Source of the DNA: Sporosarcina sp. FSL K6-3457
GTDB taxonomy: Bacteria; Bacillota; Bacilli; Bacillales_A; Planococcaceae
Assembly: GCF_038007285.1 (NCBI RefSeq)
Contig: NZ_JBBOWX010000001.1
Location: forward strand, 2,249,501-2,313,500
DNA length: 64,000 nucleotides
Reading direction: 5' to 3'
The number at the start of each line of letters is the position of its first letter. The stretch's first letter is position 1. The position numbers and the translations under genes were made by a program. The notes under the pieces are model-generated. The model worked only from the letters and a program-made list of their open reading frames with translations, was not told where the DNA came from and searched no databases. Shown piece by piece: positions 49,570 to 57,917 of the stretch.

Positions 49570-50703
49570 TTACAACACGATATCCCGCTTCTTCTCTCTT
49601 TTCCAAAGAACGATGATAAAGAGTAGACTTGCAACCACCATCAAACCATATACCGTAGAGGCCAGCCACTGTGGATTGCCAATAGAAATGATATACCGCA
49701 TTAATGGTCCTCCCATCAAGATAATCATCCCAACAACAAACGGAATTTGAATACCAATCAGCGCCATACTATTGGGTACAATACTTGAAAAAGACATCGC
49801 CAATAGGCTGAAGACAAAACCAATTATATAAATCGCAGCAATACATAACAAGATATATTGGAAAAACGTTGGATCATACCATGATAAACTTCCGATGAAT
49901 GTGTTAATCGGTACATCAAAATACATAGCTGTATTATTTAATGAATAGATACTGAAATAGACTGCGAGCAATGCTGTTATCACGAAGAATGTTGAAATCA
50001 GCCCCGCAATAATTTTCGTCTTATAAAGATTTCTTCCTGCTTTCGATGTGTATTGCAAAGCAAGTACTTGCCGCATTCGATCCCTCAGTATCATCGGTGA
50101 AATCACTAGCACGATGCTGAACAAAATCGTAATTGCCACATTACCAATGAAATCTCTGAAATTCATAATAACTACTTCTGGATACACATCATGGTTTTTC
50201 GCAGCAATTAATGCCTCTACACGATTTTTTTGCTTAGCACCGTAAGAGTCTGAAATATGCTCCTTCCATTCATAAAACTCAATGAGACGGCTCCTTTCTT
50301 GAAGCTCCCAAAATGTATCGATTTTCTCTTTGTGAAATATAGTATTGCGTAGCTCATCTGCTTCTGTGGAAGCATTCACCCAATTGTATGCATTAAATTG
50401 CTCATAGCTATCAATGCCAACATCCACAAACCCCTTTTGGGATTTAATATACAAATCAGCTTCCTTCACTTGCGCATCATATACTTCTTTAAAATCAAGA
50501 AATTCTTCCTCATCCATCTGCGTCCCATATTTCTCAATCATTTCAATTCCAATATTATAGGAATCAAGTGCTGGCCTACCATTCGGAAAATGTTCAATAT
50601 CAAACTGAATGAGCAAATAATAGAGCACACTATTGACTAAAACAAGCAGCAGTAAGATTTTCCACGTCAAGATTTTCTTTAATTCATTCCATAAAACTCG
50701 CAT
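49570..50703 (-). CDS. ABC transporter permease (ABC-2 type)
   Basis: A 377-aa membrane protein: one N-terminal span (ILLLLVLVNSVLYYLLI), a ~130-residue extracellular loop, then five C-terminal spans. This is the ABC-2 layout with a large external domain. ATG 50703 has GGGGAG six bases upstream; the ATG two codons earlier abuts it. It is the last gene of the operon and a homologue of the gene before it. Confidence 0.82.
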   Translation of the reverse strand: MRVLWNELKKILTWKILLLLVLVNSVLYYLLIQFDIEHFPNGRPALDSYNIGIEMIEKYGTQMDEEEFLDFKEVYDAQVKEADLYIKSQKGFVDVGIDSYEQFNAYNWVNASTEADELRNTIFHKEKIDTFWELQERSRLIEFYEWKEHISDSYGAKQKNRVEALIAAKNHDVYPEVVIMNFRDFIGNVAITILFSIVLVISPMILRDRMRQVLALQYTSKAGRNLYKTKIIAGLISTFFVITALLAVYFSIYSLNNTAMYFDVPINTFIGSLSWYDPTFFQYILLCIAAIYIIGFVFSLLAMSFSSIVPNSMALIGIQIPFVVGMIILMGGPLMRYIISIGNPQWLASTVYGLMVVASLLFIIVLWKREKKRDIVL

Positions 50704-50715
50704 CGTCATCTCCCC

Positions 50716-51975
50716 TTACTGAATATCCTTTTTGCTGAACCATTTCAAAGAAAATAGACAAAACAGAATTGTTATCATCGTCCAACAAACGGTTGTCAGC
50801 CACTCAAAATTTTTGAACATGACGAGACCGCTGCTTCCCATAAACGATGCAGGTATATTCAGCACAAGTACCGATAAATTATAGCTAGTGATGAATAACA
50901 AATTTGAAGATGTCGGCATGAAGCCAGGTATCAATAACGCAAGGACGAAAAAGGTGGCCATCAGTATGGCAGCTGTATAGCTGTTTTTCACAAGCGTAGT
51001 CAGCGCAAAGGTCAAACCTGAAAATAACAGCATGGTGATATAGACAATGACAATCACGCCAGCTAAAAACGATCCTACCGATAAGTCCCACCATGCAACA
51101 TTCGGGAAGTTGTACTCCCAATTGAACGCACTACTAATAGAGGTTCTCCATAGGCTCATATAATCGAAGACTGTGAAATAGGCAATAAGTGTATTCACTA
51201 GAATAAAGGTTGTTAACAACACCGCCATCACGACTGAAGCCCCAAGCTTATCCTTCATTAATCGCCTGCCCTTCGCTGTACCATATGTCACAAGATGCGT
51301 TCTGTTTTCAAATTCATAATTCGTAATCAAAGCAGTCGATAATATGATGAGCATCAATGCTTCTATCGCAATATGCTGAAAGACCGTTTTAAACAGAAAA
51401 CTATGCATGAAGTACGCTTTCCCTGCAAAAAACCACTCTTTATGCTCGCCATTCTGTTTCATTTCCTCAAAACGCTGTGAAAACTTGTCGTATTCTCGTA
51501 GAAGTGTCTTCTCTGCATTACCGCTCAAACCATATCTCGCAATGTCGTTTGCCGCAACTTTTTCCAAATCTATACTCGCATAGCTCTCGTCTATATCATT
51601 TGCCATGCCAAAGTACATTTCCTTCAACTGCAATTGATCGATGAAATGCCAATCTTTTTCGCTATACAATTCACGCTTTTCATAGGGTAATTGTTCAACA
51701 AAATCATAGACGCTACTAAATTGTTGCCCCGTTATTTCTTTCAGTTGTATTAGATTAGCTTGAAGATCCTTTTCAAATTGCAATAATGATTGGTCCGTAA
51801 TTTCCCGTCCATATTTTTCAATTAATTCATTCGCAACCTTCAATTCATCTTTGAAATAAGAATTGTTCATAATCACAAAAATATTGAAAGCTATAAATAA
51901 TAAGAGAAGCCCAATGAGTATAGGTGACGTTAACGCTTTTTTGCATTCATACCAGACGATGCGCATAGCCATCAC
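50716..51975 (-). CDS. ABC transporter permease (ABC-2 type)
   Basis: A 419-aa membrane protein with the same plan as its downstream neighbour: span 1 (PILIGLLLLFIAFNIFVIM), a large charged external loop (about 40-200) and a C-terminal group of about five spans. The GTG start overlaps the ATPase gene stop; ATG one codon later is also possible. The two permeases probably form a heterodimer with the ATPase. Confidence 0.82.
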   Translation of the reverse strand: MMAMRIVWYECKKALTSPILIGLLLLFIAFNIFVIMNNSYFKDELKVANELIEKYGREITDQSLLQFEKDLQANLIQLKEITGQQFSSVYDFVEQLPYEKRELYSEKDWHFIDQLQLKEMYFGMANDIDESYASIDLEKVAANDIARYGLSGNAEKTLLREYDKFSQRFEEMKQNGEHKEWFFAGKAYFMHSFLFKTVFQHIAIEALMLIILSTALITNYEFENRTHLVTYGTAKGRRLMKDKLGASVVMAVLLTTFILVNTLIAYFTVFDYMSLWRTSISSAFNWEYNFPNVAWWDLSVGSFLAGVIVIVYITMLLFSGLTFALTTLVKNSYTAAILMATFFVLALLIPGFMPTSSNLLFITSYNLSVLVLNIPASFMGSSGLVMFKNFEWLTTVCWTMITILFCLFSLKWFSKKDIQ

Positions 51976-52847
51976 ACTTCCGCCTGGATATCATCTCGGT
52001 ATTCATAGAGAAAAACATCTTCTAGCTGCGGAATGAGTGGCAGCCAGTTCGCCTCGGCTTCCCCTTTATGGATGAATCGAATTACCATTGCACCTTGATG
52101 CTGCTTCTCTGATAACAGCACATACTGTTTTCGATAAGCCTCCAGTTGTTCATAAGGAATCGTCGTTTCAAAGACATGTCCGTCTAACGTTGCACATATC
52201 TTTTCGACCGAGTCTTTATAGAGCAACTCATGATTTTTAATCATAATGATTTCGTTGGCAATCGTCTCGACGTCTGACACGATATGTGTAGAAACGATGA
52301 CTAGTCTATCTCGTGCAAGTTCAGTGAGCAGATGGCGAAAGCGCGCACGTTCTTTCGGATCCAATCCCGCAGTCGGCTCGTCCAAAATGAGGATTTTAGG
52401 ATCATTTAACAGTGACTGCGCAATACCGATCCGCTGAATCATTCCCCCGGAAAATTTCTTCATCTTTTTATTTGTGACCTCACTCAAAGCCACTTTTTCT
52501 AGCAAGTCATCAATTTTCGCCATAGCTTCTTTTTTTCCAATGCCCTTTAACGCTGCTAAATAAAGTAAATACTGCTTCGGTGTGTAATTTTTATAGTAAC
52601 CAAATTGCTGTGGCAAATAGCCGAGTAAAGAACGATAGTCCTCATCCATCGCTACGATATTTTTCCCGTTATAAAGAATTTCTCCTTCACTTGGCGAAAT
52701 CAATGTTGCCAGCATCTTGATCAATGTCGTTTTACCCGCACCATTTGGGGCGAGTAGTCCGTAGAGCCCATTTGTGAACTCCAAATTGATATTTTTGAGT
52801 GCCGTAAAATTCCCATATTGTTTACTAATATCTTTCACGATAATCAT
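51972..52847 (-). CDS. ABC transporter ATP-binding protein
   Basis: A 291-aa nucleotide-binding subunit. Walker A APNGAGKTT (about 35-43), Q-loop LPQQFGYYKNYTP, signature FSGGMIQRIGIAQ, Walker B ILILDEPTAGLDP and the switch histidine VSTHIVSD are all intact. The first Walker A glycine is Ala, a minor change. It belongs to the efflux/ABC-2 group. Confidence 0.93.
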   Translation of the reverse strand: MIIVKDISKQYGNFTALKNINLEFTNGLYGLLAPNGAGKTTLIKMLATLISPSEGEILYNGKNIVAMDEDYRSLLGYLPQQFGYYKNYTPKQYLLYLAALKGIGKKEAMAKIDDLLEKVALSEVTNKKMKKFSGGMIQRIGIAQSLLNDPKILILDEPTAGLDPKERARFRHLLTELARDRLVIVSTHIVSDVETIANEIIMIKNHELLYKDSVEKICATLDGHVFETTIPYEQLEAYRKQYVLLSEKQHQGAMVIRFIHKGEAEANWLPLIPQLEDVFLYEYRDDIQAEV

Positions 52848-52848
52848 A

Positions 52849-53607
52849 TTAAAACGCCCCTTCTGTTTGTTTGAAATGAATTAATTTTCCAAGGTATTTC
52901 AAATAGATATAAAAGGTGCCGCCAAGTACTAGACCATAGATAAAGAGTGGAAGCGCGACGAGCATCTGGGTGTACAGCGAATAATTCGAGAAGCGCAATA
53001 ACAGATTTCCAACAATCCAGCCGGTAAGGATGCTAGCTACAGCAACAGTCGAACGACGTTTCATCATGCCGTATAAAAACAGGATGGAAAATGTGAACAG
53101 CGCTGTAAGTGAAATCATAAATGCTCGCAGAAATTGAATGTCTTCGTATAAAAAGACAAGCAAGACGATGACGATTGTATTGACCACAATAGAAATCGCA
53201 CTAAATACCAACATCCTGAAAGCAATGACTTGGTAAACATTGTATTTACACGACATCTCGATTTCAAAAGTGGCATTTCTCACTTTAGAAACATAGGTGT
53301 AAGCTGAAAAACTAACAAATAGAATTGGTGATAACAGAAAGATAAAGCCATATAACTCGTGTACATCTAGTCGTTCAGGCCCAACTTGAAAAAAAATCAT
53401 CATGCATGCGATAAGCGCCGTACAGGTGATGTACACAAGCTCTAGCCGATCAGCAAACAAATGCTTGAAACCGACTTGTTGCACCATAGACTTCAAATAA
53501 GAAGGGAAAGATTGTTGCTGCTGAACACCTTCGGCAACAATTTGGTCAATTTCTAGCTGTATTGTCCGTTCATCTGGCATTGGGATATGCAATTTTTCTT
53601 TAATCAT
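52849..53607 (-). CDS. Membrane protein between sigma factor and ABC transporter genes
   Basis: A 252-aa protein with a ~65-residue cytoplasmic N-terminus and six membrane spans. It overlaps the sigma factor gene by eight bases. Position and architecture suggest an anti-sigma or signal-receiving membrane partner, as in sigY-type loci, but no zinc-binding anti-sigma motif is present. I do not recognise the family. Confidence 0.65.
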   Translation of the reverse strand: MIKEKLHIPMPDERTIQLEIDQIVAEGVQQQQSFPSYLKSMVQQVGFKHLFADRLELVYITCTALIACMMIFFQVGPERLDVHELYGFIFLLSPILFVSFSAYTYVSKVRNATFEIEMSCKYNVYQVIAFRMLVFSAISIVVNTIVIVLLVFLYEDIQFLRAFMISLTALFTFSILFLYGMMKRRSTVAVASILTGWIVGNLLLRFSNYSLYTQMLVALPLFIYGLVLGGTFYIYLKYLGKLIHFKQTEGAF

Positions 53608-54154
53608 TATGAGCTTTCCCCATTCCTTTTCGAATTTTTTTCAATGCCGCGTAGTATTTTGTTTTCACCGTCGATGGTGGAATCGTTTCGATTTCAGCGA
53701 TTTCCTGAAACGTATAATCCCCAAATAGTTTAAGGCGGACGACTTGCTGTGAGCTGGCATCCAGTTCATTAATAAGTGCTGTTGCCCTTTCAACATCATC
53801 TTTGTACTCGAGTGAAAGGGTCATATCATGCTCATCCTCAAAGTCGTAATCCTCGATAGGCTGGATGAGCTGAATATCTTTATAGTTTTTCGACCGGAAA
53901 TAATCGACGAGCCGATTAGAGGCCAGCTTATACAACCAGGTTCGAAATGATGCTTTCTTATAGTCATAACTGTGAATCGACTTCAAGACGCTAATAAATA
54001 TTTCTTGTGTGAGATCGAGTGCCAGCTCCTGATTGAGTGTTTGCTTATACATAAAGACATACATCTCGTTATAATACTTTGAAACAAGATTATTTGCGGC
54101 AGCCTCGTTACCATTTTTCTGTATTTGGCGTATCCAACGCTTGTCATTTTCCAT
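53600..54154 (-). CDS. ECF-type RNA polymerase sigma factor
   Basis: A 184-aa sigma-70 family protein with region 2 (ELALDLTQEIFISVLKSI, then FRTWLYKLASNRLVDYFRSK) and region 4 (VRLKLFGDYTFQEIAEIE, SLT-like TIPPSTVKTKYYAALKKIRK). No region 3. It directs transcription of a small regulon, probably including its own operon with the ABC transporter, as B. subtilis sigY does. A clear autoregulated promoter could not be identified. Confidence 0.9.
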   Translation of the reverse strand: MENDKRWIRQIQKNGNEAAANNLVSKYYNEMYVFMYKQTLNQELALDLTQEIFISVLKSIHSYDYKKASFRTWLYKLASNRLVDYFRSKNYKDIQLIQPIEDYDFEDEHDMTLSLEYKDDVERATALINELDASSQQVVRLKLFGDYTFQEIAEIETIPPSTVKTKYYAALKKIRKGMGKAHND

Positions 54155-54260
54155 AGTTCACCACATGCTTCCCCATGATCATTACCATCCTATAAGTATA
54201 TTCGTATATAGTTCTGAAAAAGTTTGAAATCGTTTTATACCTTTGCTTTTCATTATAGAC

Positions 54261-54294
54261 AAAAAAAGTACACCGCCTGTGAAAAGCGGTGTAC
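54261..54294 (-). terminator. Terminator of the 54-aa zinc-ribbon gene
   Basis: GTACACCGC / GCGGTGTAC, nine-base loop, seven T on the minus strand. Confidence 0.88.
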
Positions 54295-54300
54295 AGCCAT

Positions 54301-54465
54301 TCATTTATCTCGACAAAATTTACACACTTGCACAGTTTTAGTAGGCTCCATTTTATGGGCGTACAATAACTTGACTCTTTTCCGATCACATAAAGGGCAA
54401 TCGCCTCTCCCGTTGGACGGCAGCCGATTCAATACTTTTCCACGATTTCTTTTCGCCACAGCCAT
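54301..54465 (-). CDS. Small zinc-ribbon protein, 54 aa
   Basis: A basic 54-aa protein, MAVAKRNRGKVLNRLPSNGR, followed by two zinc knuckles CPLC and CKFC 25 residues apart. The N-terminus is rich in Lys/Arg, suggesting nucleic-acid binding. A short GGGGTGA ribosome site precedes the ATG. A strong terminator follows immediately. Family unrecognised. Confidence 0.7.
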   Translation of the reverse strand: MAVAKRNRGKVLNRLPSNGRGDCPLCDRKRVKLLYAHKMEPTKTVQVCKFCRDK

Positions 54466-54569
54466 TCACCCCTACCCTAAGTTTGTTTGTTCTCTCTAGT
54501 AGATGTTGTTTTTTTGAAAAGATTGACGGTATAATGGAGTCAAATTTTAAAAAGTAAAGGTGATTGTAA

Positions 54570-54755
54570 ATGAATCAAGCGAAACTTTGTCCGCTCTGCC
54601 AGGAAGATAATAAGTGTGGGTTGACTAATAATCCTTCAGCAGGCGTCTGTTGGTGTTTTGAAGCAGGCTTTCCAAAAGAGATTTTCGACCAGTTAGCTCC
54701 TGATCGTGAAAAAGTTTGTATTTGTGAAAATTGCTTGGTAGAATTTAAGTCTTAA
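54570..54755 (+). CDS. Cysteine-rich CWC-family protein
   Basis: A 61-aa protein with LCPLCQEDNKCG, VCWCFEAGFP and VCICENC: the Cys_rich_CWC pattern (CxxCxxxNxC ... CWC ... CxC). It probably binds metal. AAAGGTG precedes the ATG. Function unknown. Confidence 0.88.
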   Translation: MNQAKLCPLCQEDNKCGLTNNPSAGVCWCFEAGFPKEIFDQLAPDREKVCICENCLVEFKS

Positions 54756-54822
54756 ATTCTCTTCTTCGGATTAATCTGTATCATCATTAGTTTACATAAT
54801 AATATTATTGGTCAAATTCAAT

Positions 54823-55404
54823 TTATTCAAGATTATCCACCAAATCCTTCATTCTATCTTCATCCATAGGACCGACAATTCGTTGCCCAATCTTCCCATC
54901 GCTTCCAAGCATATATGTTGTTGGAAAGGATGTAATTCTGTATGCAATCTCTATTTCACCATCTATATCAAGCGGAATCGGGAAAGTTAACCCATAGGCA
55001 TCCACAAAACGCTGCACCCCCTTAATCCCCTGATGCTCTGAATCAGTCATATTAATCGCCATAATTTCAACGTTTGCGGATTCTTTGTACTGCTGATAAT
55101 AGTTTTCCATATAAGGCATCTCCGCCTTACACCACGTACACCAGGATGTCCAAAAATTCAAAATCACCTTTTTCCCCTTCAAATCCGACAATTTAATAAG
55201 ATCCCCAGAAATGGTGGTCAGCTCAAAATCAGGTGGTGTTTCCCCGATCTTTAATCCGGACTCTTCGGCAGGCTTGGGAAATCTCGCAGTAGCAAGCGAC
55301 TCATCAATTGGTTCAAGCTGTTCGATATTTGACTTTACCATGATAACTATCATCATACCGATTAATAGCGCTACTATACTTAGTCCAATCACTCTTTTCA
55401 TCAC
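54823..55404 (-). CDS. Membrane-anchored thioredoxin-like protein (TlpA/ResA type)
   Basis: A 193-aa extracytoplasmic thiol-disulfide oxidoreductase. One N-terminal span (IGLSIVALLIGMMIVIMV, 5-22) anchors a thioredoxin domain with active site WCTWC (about 92-96, FWTSWCTWCKAEMPY) and the cis-proline region SFPTTYML. It acts in cytochrome c maturation or disulfide handling outside the membrane. It is a single gene. Confidence 0.9.
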   Translation of the reverse strand: MMKRVIGLSIVALLIGMMIVIMVKSNIEQLEPIDESLATARFPKPAEESGLKIGETPPDFELTTISGDLIKLSDLKGKKVILNFWTSWCTWCKAEMPYMENYYQQYKESANVEIMAINMTDSEHQGIKGVQRFVDAYGLTFPIPLDIDGEIEIAYRITSFPTTYMLGSDGKIGQRIVGPMDEDRMKDLVDNLE

Positions 55405-55570
55405 GAATATTCCTCCGTCTTCAATGCTTATTGTTCATCTAATTTCGTAAATTTAAAATAGAGAAATGCTATGTATATAGTTCACAGTAGCATATCATAT
55501 GACTCTATGAGAATAGATGACAACTTTTCGAACATCAACTAATTTTCTAGCAAACTTCGAGACTTCTGCG

Positions 55571-55728
55571 TATAATATATCTAGATGATGCTTATAGTAA
55601 TATGACCGCCCGATGCGCCAACATCGAACGGTCAATAAATTAGAGACTAGGTTCTTTTTAAAGGAATCGGATCAATTCATACAATAATCCACTTGGGCGC
55701 TATACTCAAAGGTGGATTATTTTTTTTG
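55571..55728 (+). ncRNA. Type I antitoxin RNA, locus C, with weak promoter
   Basis: TATAAT at 55571-55576 with no good -35. A GACCGCCCGATG / CATCGAACGGTC hairpin (55604-55633) and the terminator AATAATCCACTT / AGGTGGATTATT plus eight T follow. It overlaps the toxin gene in antisense. Confidence 0.6.
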
Positions 55729-55812
55729 AGAGATTTTTTCAGCTAGTCCAATGACCGCAACAATTAATGAAGAAAAGCTTATCATCAGTACAATCGTCTG
55801 GAATATCGTCAT
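55717..55812 (-). CDS. Holin-like type I toxin, locus C
   Basis: A 31-aa peptide, TIFQTIVLMISFSSLIVAVI then GLAEKISQKK: one span and a lysine tail, close to the locus A toxin. GGGGGG lies nine bases before the ATG. The ATG overlaps the stop of an upstream 68-codon ORF (ATGA). Confidence 0.72.
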   Translation of the reverse strand: MTIFQTIVLMISFSSLIVAVIGLAEKISQKK

Positions 55813-56015
55813 TTGTAATCCCCCCTTTCATGTTTCCACAGTTGGCGTTCTCTTTCTAACATATCACTCCTACTTAATTTCAGATATCGCAAATAATAAA
55901 GTTTACTACGAATAAAATGCTTAGATTCAGAATATGTTAAATAACACTGCTGGGTATACTTGAAATCATGTTTAATGAGTGATAAGACCTCCTCTCTGTT
56001 AAGGTTGGATTTCAC
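55809..56015 (-). CDS. Possible 68-aa leader ORF coupled to toxin C
   Basis: An open frame of 68 codons starting GTG, MKSNLNREEVLSLIKHDFKY, rich in charged and aromatic residues, ending in the ATGA overlap with the toxin start. Loci A, B and D have a non-coding leader and promoter here. No clear ribosome site precedes it. It may be a real regulator, or an insertion that replaced the leader. Confidence 0.4.
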   Translation of the reverse strand: MKSNLNREEVLSLIKHDFKYTQQCYLTYSESKHFIRSKLYYLRYLKLSRSDMLERERQLWKHERGDYK

Positions 56016-56133
56016 TAGAGATATGGGGAAACCTAGTGTTCCCTATTCTAATCGATTCCCCTACTTCATACATACGTTCTTGAAGTGCTTTTCAGAACAA
56101 CTTCATCCTTTAATTAACAATTAATTCAGCTAA

Positions 56134-56304
56134 TCACCTAAAGTTCTAATAAAAACTATAAATGAATGGCAGCAAAAATTCCTTTTCAATAATAATATTA
56201 TGTTAACTACAGCGCCATTTTTTCGCTATATGGATGCCAAAGGGCGAAACCATGAAGTAGAGTATAAAGTGAGTGATTGTCAGTACATTGATTCAAATGT
56301 ATAA
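56134..56304 (+). pseudogene. Start-less 3' remnant of an unidentified gene
   Basis: Stop-free run of 56 codons, coding-like (VLIKTINEWQQKFLFNNN, RYMDAKGRNHEVEYKVSD), without a start codon at its beginning. It fills part of the 349-base gap before the racemase gene. Probably the tail of a deleted gene; chance is possible. Confidence 0.3.
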
Positions 56305-56364
56305 TACCAATACAGATTGAATAATCACAATAAAACTCACACTTCTATTTGGAGGAGATTTCCT

Positions 56365-57057
56365 ATGAAAACAATTGGACTTATTGGTGGAATGAGTTGG
56401 GAGTCATCTGCAGAATATTATCGTATTCTGAACGAAGAAGTAAAAAATAGACTAAGTGGATTGCATTCAGCCAAGTGTATTTTGTTTAGCGTAGACTTTG
56501 CAGAAATCGAACGCTATCAAGTGGCTGGCGATTGGGAGACTGCCGGTAAAGTACTAACTGATGCGGCGCAATCTTTAGAAAAAGCTGGTGCTGACATGAT
56601 TGTTCTTTGTACCAATACGATGCACAAGGTCATTGATTATATCGAAGAGCAGGTGAACTTGCCCATTTTACATATTGCCGATGCCACCGCCACTCAAATT
56701 CAGCAAGCAGGAATCAGTAAGGTTGGACTACTCGGCACGAAATATACAATGGAGCAAGACTTTTATAAGTCACGGATAGCATCTATGGGTATTACAGTTT
56801 TAATCCCCAACCAAGAGGATCGCGAGGTTATCAATCGAGTGATTTTTGAAGAATTGTGTTTGGGGAATATTCAACAATCCTCCAGGGAGTATTATAAAAA
56901 AGTAATCCAGCTATTAGTCGATGAAGGTGCTGAAGGTATCATATTGGGCTGTACGGAAATTGGGTTGTTGGTGAAGCCAGAAGATGCGGATGTGCCATTA
57001 TTTGATACGACGATTATCCATGCGATTGAGGCGGTTAATCGAGCATTGGAGGGATAA
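56365..57057 (+). CDS. Aspartate/glutamate racemase family protein
   Basis: A 230-aa cofactor-independent racemase (YgeA/RacX-like). The two catalytic cysteines are in VLCTNTMH (about 84) and LGCTEIGL (about 195), and GLIGGMSWESSAEYYRILNE starts the protein. It interconverts an amino acid's L and D forms, possibly for wall or spore peptidoglycan. ATG 56365 has GGAGGAG eight bases upstream. Confidence 0.92.
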   Translation: MKTIGLIGGMSWESSAEYYRILNEEVKNRLSGLHSAKCILFSVDFAEIERYQVAGDWETAGKVLTDAAQSLEKAGADMIVLCTNTMHKVIDYIEEQVNLPILHIADATATQIQQAGISKVGLLGTKYTMEQDFYKSRIASMGITVLIPNQEDREVINRVIFEELCLGNIQQSSREYYKKVIQLLVDEGAEGIILGCTEIGLLVKPEDADVPLFDTTIIHAIEAVNRALEG

Positions 57058-57081
57058 TTATAGCCAAACAATACTAGGCAG

Positions 57082-57264
57082 TTGTCAGAACCCTACTTCC
57101 GGCGTATAATAAGCTGTAAGATAGATTATAATAAAAAAAAGATCGTCCGATGCATCAACATCGAACGATCAGTATAATAGCAGGTTCCCTACAAGGGAAT
57201 CGGCATCAGGTGTAAAATAACTCATCCTAACTGAGCCACTAACTCAAGGATGGGTTATTTTTTA
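57082..57264 (+). ncRNA. Type I antitoxin RNA, locus D, with promoter
   Basis: Promoter TTGTCA-17-TATAAT (57082-57110). A GATCGTCCGATG / CATCGAACGATC hairpin (57141-57170), then AATAACTCATCC / GGATGGGTTATT plus T run as terminator. It overlaps the toxin gene in antisense. Confidence 0.72.
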
Positions 57265-57338
57265 TGTGTAAATGTAAGTATCAGCACAATCAATGTTGCA
57301 AAAGCTACAGCAAACATTAGCAATTCAAATACTGACAT
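57255..57338 (-). CDS. Holin-like type I toxin, locus D
   Basis: A 27-aa peptide, SVFELLMFAVAFATLIVLIL then TFTHKK, differing from the locus B toxin at three positions. AAGGGGGTGAC precedes the ATG. One membrane span and a basic tail. Confidence 0.75.
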   Translation of the reverse strand: MSVFELLMFAVAFATLIVLILTFTHKK

Positions 57339-57372
57339 TGGCGTCACCCCCTTTCAAAGAGGGGTGAGCCGA

Positions 57373-57411
57373 CCACCCTTGAGTCACCTATTCTATTATT
57401 CTTTCATTATA
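57373..57411 (-). promoter_or_regulatory. Toxin promoter and leader motif, locus D
   Basis: -10 TATAAT (57411-57406), upstream GAACGTATGTGTGG as at locus A; leader ACTCAAGGGTGG pairs, with one G-U, with CCATCCTTGAGT of the transcript's own 3' region. Confidence 0.6.
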
Positions 57412-57539
57412 CCACACATACGTTCTTTGATTAACGTTAACTAGAGAAATATTTCGATATATAAACCCCAACATTCCCTGATTAAAACCCAACCCCTTCA
57501 CCCACACTATAAAGGACACAACCGAAAGGAGTCCTTTGC

Positions 57540-57869
57540 ATGAAACAACAAACGCAGGCAAATCCCACACAAATCGAACAGCAATTTCAAGCACTAAAGA
57601 AACAAGCACTTCAAACGATGCAACAAGCTGTTCAAACATTAAAGCAAAGTAATGCCACCAATGACGTACAAGCCGTGCGACAAGCGCAGCAACAGCTTCA
57701 ACAGGCCTCGCAGCTTATGAATCAGATGCAAGGCATAGCCGTCACGGAGTCGACTACGGCTATCCAGCAGCAACTCGAACAAGTCCGACAACAAATTGAA
57801 CAAGCAGCACAAACATTGCAGCTCATCCAAACATTAAACAACGGAAATAATAGCTTCAAAAAAGGGTAA
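57540..57869 (+). CDS. Glutamine-rich coiled-coil protein
   Basis: A 109-aa protein, about a third glutamine, with heptad-like stretches (QQFQALKKQALQTMQQAVQT, IQQQLEQVRQQIEQAAQTLQ). There is no signal peptide. Q-rich small proteins of this type in Bacillales often belong to the spore or its coat, but no specific family is recognised. AAAGGAG lies nine bases before the ATG. Confidence 0.65.
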   Translation: MKQQTQANPTQIEQQFQALKKQALQTMQQAVQTLKQSNATNDVQAVRQAQQQLQQASQLMNQMQGIAVTESTTAIQQQLEQVRQQIEQAAQTLQLIQTLNNGNNSFKKG

Positions 57870-57871
57870 AC

Positions 57872-57917
57872 AACCCTATCATCGCCGAATTTCAACTCGA
57901 CGATGATAGGGTTTTTC
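57872..57917. terminator. Terminator between the Q-rich and DUF418 genes
   Basis: AACCCTATCATCG / CGATGATAGGGTT plus T run. It spans the end of the convergent DUF418 gene and works for both. Confidence 0.85.
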
